NCBI GenBank assembly: GCA_029531795.1 | Contig: JAPEIS010000002.1 | Location: 806,001-870,000, forward strand | Length of the DNA stretch: 64,000 bases | Reading direction: 5' to 3' | Source: Sclerotinia nivalis | Taxonomy: Eukaryota > Ascomycota > Leotiomycetes > Helotiales > Sclerotiniaceae | In this document: positions 59,225 through 64,000 of the stretch, one piece after another | How positions within the stretch are numbered: the first letter of the stretch is position 1 | Layout: each line of letters starts with the position of its first letter | Notes under the pieces: generated by a model | Told to the model about the DNA's origin: nothing | The model's database searches: none | Seen by the model: the letters and a program-made list of their open reading frames with translations, nothing else | Translations under genes and position numbers: made by a program

Positions 59225-62200
59225 CCGTCGTTGTTTGTATGAGCTACCTCATGGTCGTTGAGCTCGAGGCTGTGATTCGTTGTCCAAGGCTAGCAAGCCA
59301 TAGCTTCAACTTGCACTTGACGAATTAGTGGCAGGCCGTATTAAATACACGTGATATTAACGTCACATGATAATCAACTACTCGGTCCTTTTAAAGATCA
59401 CAACATATTTAGGGTCATATCTTGTCGTCCTTGTACAAATCATGGGATACGAGGCTTTCATTTTGCGGGTAGAGACATTTTATTATCCTGGATGCAGTGT
59501 ACCCATATACAGCATCGAAAGTTTGAGGTCCCACAGCATGCCACTCTGAGTTCCTCCTGGTTGAAAAGCTCTACGTAAGTTCCACGAGGATTCAGATAAT
59601 GACAGCTAATGTATATCTTATTGTACTGTCATCTCCATCTAACGATTGAGCCTTGTGTTCTCTTATTGTAAACACTCGAAGTTCTGGTTACAGCTGATCT
59701 TGCTTCTGTGAGGCCCTGTACCTTGAAACCGAAGCAAGGACTCTGATGTCGCCTCGTAGATCCGTAGCTCGTGGAAATAGCTATGGATTACACAGCATGA
59801 TTCATCTCGTATGTCAAATTTTAGATACATTTTCTTCTTGGGTAGTACCGGTACGTATTTGTACGCACAGCCCTCGTGGTCCGAGATCGTTAGTATCTGT
59901 CGTAACTTCCTCGAAGTTTCCGGGAGAGGATATTTACGGTCTCCCGGTCCTCCAACTAATGACGCTGGGGTATCCCCAAATAAATTCGAAGCATAATCGT
60001 AATCTATATCGGCGGGATGACTTGGTTTGGAGCATACTAAGTCCACTTCTTGTGTTACTGATTTTCGTTCATCAGTGCTGAACCATGAATACGATGACAA
60101 ACATCAGCTGGAAACATTGAAAAGGCCTTGGCCCCGGGTATTGAATGCTGAGCACAGTAAATTTGCGTCGTTAAGGTTCAACGACATTGACGATATATTT
60201 CTATAGCCAAAAGTGCCTAGGCGAGGGGTCGTTAACAGATTTCTCTCGCTCTTGGAGAGTCAATTGGGGGCGGAGGTTTCATCCCCCTGAGCCAAAAATA
60301 CGAAAATAATGTTTATGATATATCGATTGCGGGGGCTTCACATGCTGCTAATCTTATGTTTAGATCAGTAGGAATGGAAACCTCCCTGAAGGTGGTGATA
60401 GGTTGAAAAAGATTGAAGGACAGGGGACATCGAGGCAACAAGTGACAGCATTGAGGAAAGGAAATTAAGAATGCTTGAAACGAGTTCGATAAGGATGAAC
60501 TGAGACAGGTGACCTCATGTCTTCAGATATAGTGAAGATCATGCTGAAGAGGAAATTGATATTTTGCGTATTCCAAAATCCCTGACCCGGGGAAAAAGGA
60601 AGGAAAAACATTGCTAATGCTAATGATGCGTAAGTCTTGTCAAACAAACGGAAAGAGATATACCGAAAAACATCTCTAGATCATCGTCTAGAAGAATGCT
60701 TTGCGGCTTTGACTTCAACAACGTAAAGTTTACTTGCCGAAGGACCAAGAATAGAATGGTACATACTACATGAATGCAGTACCAAAATCCACAACATGAT
60801 TCCTTTTCCCGGTAGTCAAGCTTAAGGATTATAAAGTCCGGATCTGGAAATACTACTATGTAAAACCATAATGCTCTGACGAATATTATCATTGGTCAAG
60901 AAAGTTTCCAAGTTTTGTCAATGCTTTCGCGACCCTTGGAGTTTCATAATTGATCTGCGGTCATCAGGTAGGATTAGGAATGAATCATTGGAGCAAATTC
61001 TCAAACACCAAACAAAATCATTGAGAGGATCAACTGAACGGTATCCAACTATGGCTATTGACAGCGGCAAATCCGAAAGCAAATCCCACTCTAAAGGTTG
61101 CTCGTGTAATCTATATCTTGTTTATCAGTGTTGCTCGTGTACTCTATATCTTGTTTATCAGTGTTGTTCAGGTACCCGGCGATTACTTTTAGGCCTTTTT
61201 TTTTCACGTTGGGCTCGATGCTACTACCTTAGATATGTGCGGAGTATATAGTTAGGTATTTGTGGATTACACAAAATGTAAAATACACAGTAGTTTTTGG
61301 TTGGAGGCCATAAGCTGCAGGATGTCGCCGCCATCTGAAAGTTAGTTGCATAGTCTAGCTTGCAGCCATACGATATTTTAGCGAGAGAGCTCATTAGCCT
61401 ATCCAGGTTCATGCTGTTTGTTCTACGACATAGTTCTCAATGATCGATCCGCCATTCGTAAATTGTTACAATGCTATGTACATAGGTACCTAGTAGGTAG
61501 GTATGTGATGGAAGGTTATAGACAGTACTGATATAACCCATGGATGAGTATAAAACTCCTCAAATTGATTTAGACGATACAAATCAATACGATACGCTTT
61601 TGATTAAGCCCTTCCTTTATTTTTCATACCTTTTTTTCCCCTGGCACCGACGAAAGGGATTCGCCTCAAGGCTAAAATCCCTAATGCTATGAATTATGAT
61701 GTTATTTTTCCCGAGCCAGGGCCCCTGGCTATTCACGCGCACAAGCTGTCTTGTTCGACCGACTTTTCGACTTTTGGGACGTTTCATATTCTCTTTAGAT
61801 AAAAAGATAATCAGCGACTATCAAACGCTCAGCCTAGTACTACCCATGTAAGAACCAATTGAAAGTTAAAGATCGGGGCCATCTTCAAGACGACCAAAAA
61901 TTTGAGACGGTGGGATATTTCCAAAGATGGAGGCAAAAGATTTCAACAAATAAGATTCGTAAAAATATTCAACTTCTTACCCCGTATATTCATCTGACTG
62001 CCTGTTGCATGAGAATTGTTGCCAGCGCATAGGGCAGGAATCTGGAAGGAGATACTGTAGTCTGTACAGCCGTTTGAGACCGATGTCATGTCCTTCTTGT
62101 CTTATCTCTCGAGATGAAAATAGACGTACAATTGACTATACCAAAATTCTCAAACATTGGATCTGATCTTGCCTCAGTTATGTTTTAATCATCCCTCTTC

Positions 62201-63878
62201 CATTTGCTCCAGATCCCACAGGAGATTTCATGATTTCTTTGATATTGAGAAACATTAACAGCGATAATTTAATCATGAATCGTCAAATCCCTTGAATTTT
62301 GGTCTATGGTTTCTGGTCTTTATCTATCCTCGGAAGAATCCGAAACAGAAACAAAATCCTCACCTCACCTGATCTAGATGATTCGGTTTTGCCCTCCCGA
62401 GAACATCTTAGAATCATCTTGCATGTTTGCCGAGTAGAAGCATGGCATACTTTTTGACGCATTTCAACGATTTTGGAAAGCTAGAATATGTTGATGTGCT
62501 TTCTCTGACTTTCAATTGGGGACTTGAGAGATTTTTCCTGTGTATGTATGATCCAGGATTATTTTAGTTCCGGAGTAAAACTACAACTCTAGGACACACA
62601 CATACATATTTTAAAGCGTGCAGTACGGTGCACCCATCTCCCATCTCCCATGTCCCATGAATCCATGATGCCCATCTACTAGACTAGCACCCTCGTACCC
62701 GCATGTAGGTGTTTACAGGGTATCTAGTAGGTTGATTCTTCTTAGCATCTAAAATCTTAGGAAAGTCCAAAAGTTCTCAGTTCTCTGGGAAAAGGCTTTG
62801 AAAAATAACATGCATAATCATTTGACCCTTTACCATATTAAGTTAATCTCATGATTGCGCCCTTTCCCTTGATTTGCTGAGGACCTAGTTATTTCTTTCA
62901 ATCCTTGTTCCTTTTCATCCTCGTGCTAATGCACATCCAAACAAATCAATTGATCCAACTGCCTCTTTGCTCTGATCTCCTCTCCTCGCCTTCTTTTTCC
63001 TTTCCCCACTCATTCAAAACATAGCGTGATAGCTTACTTTGGCAGCCGCGTCCAGAGTCTCAGTCTCTCTTAGAGAATTTAATAACCTACCTACCTACTC
63101 CGTACCTATTCCGTACCTACCTACCTACCTACCTACCTAGTAATAATAAATTCCCCGTCGTCGCTCCCTCATTCAACAAAAACCCTTGAATCAGACTACG
63201 TACGCACATAGTACAATCGGTCCATTGACTCTATTCGTAAAACTCATTTATTAATATTTTATACCAATTTATTAATTCCATCCCCGATTATTTATTTATT
63301 TTCCCGTCTAGTGGGAAAATATCCACTTCAAACTTTATCTCATCACAACCCTGTCCAACTCATATGGGCACGTACTTGTAGCCCTCAAACCCTCCTCATC
63401 TTCTCTGTGTCTGTTCTTTGATCCCATCTCACATCACAATCCACGAACCTTCAATAGATCTTTACCAGGTGGTATATCTATAGAACTTATGAATTATTAA
63501 AAATAGATCCTGGAAGATCTATATCAATTAACATACAAGAACAACATATCTTGCAACACGATCATTGAGCAATTGAGCATTCGCACACAGTCAGTCAGTT
63601 GTACCTACCTCAAAAAAGACCAAATCCTCCATCACTTCATTCAATTCAACCTTGCGACTCTCGCTTTCAACCATTTGGAACTTCAACTCAACCTTTCGAA
63701 CAGATAATTGCCATTTGACCTGTACAATCACCTATCGAATCAGAATCTTCTGACTTATTTTCAAAAATAATCACCTCGCCAGGTCTTCTCACTTTATTGC
63801 CAATTCGCGCCTGCTTCTACAAAATCGAATTAGTATATTAATCAACCACCTTCATCCCTTTGTAATGCCATCGACACA
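59225..63878. other. Long upstream/intergenic region without a supported gene
   Basis: About 4.6 kb. A minus-strand frame at 59,663-60,100 (145 codons, starting MSSYSWFSTDERKS) is the best candidate for a small lineage-specific gene but has no domain. A 33-bp tandem duplication lies at 61,097-61,162. TACCTACC repeats occur at 63,087-63,139 with a TACTCCGTA motif at 63,096-63,104. The pyrimidine-rich stretch from about 63,400 to 63,860 looks like the 5' leader of the gene that starts at 63,879. A long empty upstream region is common for fungal regulatory genes. Confidence 0.5.
61097..61162. repeat. 33-bp tandem duplication
   Basis: Two units beginning GTTGCTCGTGTA and ending TTTATCAGT follow each other exactly, differing at one base, with 11 bases of a third (GTTGTTCAGGT). 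The unit length is a multiple of three. Confidence 0.9.
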
Positions 63879-63891
63879 ATGGCAATGCTAG
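63865..63891 (+). promoter_or_regulatory. Short upstream ORF overlapping the presumed start of the last gene
   Basis: ATG at 63,865 opens MPSTQWQC and stops at 63,889-63,891. It overlaps the ATG at 63,879 in another frame and could lower initiation there. Confidence 0.4.
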
Positions 63892-64000
63892 CTTCAAAGA
63901 ATCCGTTTCCCGCATCGCTGGGCCCATCCTCATCTTCCTTCTCTTCCAATTCACAATCAGCCAGCACACAATCAAGTAGAAGAGCGCCAGCCATGTTGGC
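63879..64000 (+). CDS. N-terminus of an unidentified protein, cut by the window end
   Basis: From ATG 63,879 the frame MAMLASKNPFPASLGPSSSS continues open to the last base with a Ser-rich, low-complexity start (QSASTQSSRRAPAML). Such N-termini are frequent in fungal regulatory proteins and kinases. The family cannot be told from 40 residues. A long pyrimidine-rich leader and the absence of other frames support it. Confidence 0.55.
   Translation, partial: MAMLASKNPFPASLGPSSSSFSSNSQSASTQSSRRAPAML

Noticed and set aside
59663..60100. 145-codon minus-strand frame after VPS18
   Set aside because: It is the longest frame in the region but has no domain, no introns to support it and ordinary composition; kept only as a possible orphan within the intergenic entry.

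Overview
The window is nuclear DNA of a filamentous ascomycete. The genes carry many short introns (roughly 45-100 bp) with GT...AG borders, intergenic DNA is AT-rich and full of microsatellites, and the transposons are fungal Fot1/pogo-type elements decayed by transitions only, as repeat-induced point mutation (RIP) would produce. The protein set and the Flipper-like transposons suggest Leotiomycetes, most likely Sclerotiniaceae (Botrytis/Sclerotinia group). That placement is an inference from recognition, not from a search.

Layout. 1-1,203 is the 3' end of an ABCC transporter gene. 1,204-9,212 is gene-poor and holds a stack of nested mobile elements: an old 165-bp repeat (intact copy 3,915-4,079) whose second copy was split by a solo LTR, then by two Fot1/Flipper-like transposons in opposite orientations, the second itself hit by another solo LTR. 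9,213-13,406 has no convincing protein gene but contains an intron-bearing tRNA-Lys(CTT) and an inverted half copy of it. 13,407-19,265 holds a secreted, probably GPI-anchored aspartic protease (-) and a cytochrome P450 (+).

20,022-33,212 is a dense block of conserved genes: GCN2/CPC3 (-), ArgJ (+), complex I subunit NDUFA12 (-), phosphatidylglycerophosphate synthase PGS1 (+) and a GH27 alpha-galactosidase (-). GCN2/ArgJ and NDUFA12/PGS1 are divergent pairs with shared upstream regions; the first contains a perfect Gcn4/CPC1 site (TGAGTCA). 33,213-43,560 is sparse, with an alpha/beta hydrolase and an unrecognised three-exon gene. 43,561-48,580 carries translation release factor eRF1, prephenate dehydratase and a mitochondrial HTD2-like dehydratase. 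50,645-54,824 encodes a large PH/leucine-rich-repeat protein, and 56,338-59,224 encodes the vacuolar sorting RING protein VPS18. The last 4.7 kb is mostly empty and ends in the first codons of a gene that leaves the window.

The genes do not form one pathway. The amino-acid theme (GCN2, ArgJ, PHA2) and the mitochondrial theme (ArgJ, NDUFA12, PGS1, HTD2) are suggestive only. The observations most worth checking are the 63-codon open frame immediately after, and in frame with, the UGA stop of eRF1; the nested-insertion stack that can be read as a time series; the 7-nt micro-exon in NDUFA12; the palindrome-rich solo LTRs; and a 9-bp motif, TACTCCGTA, recurring between genes.
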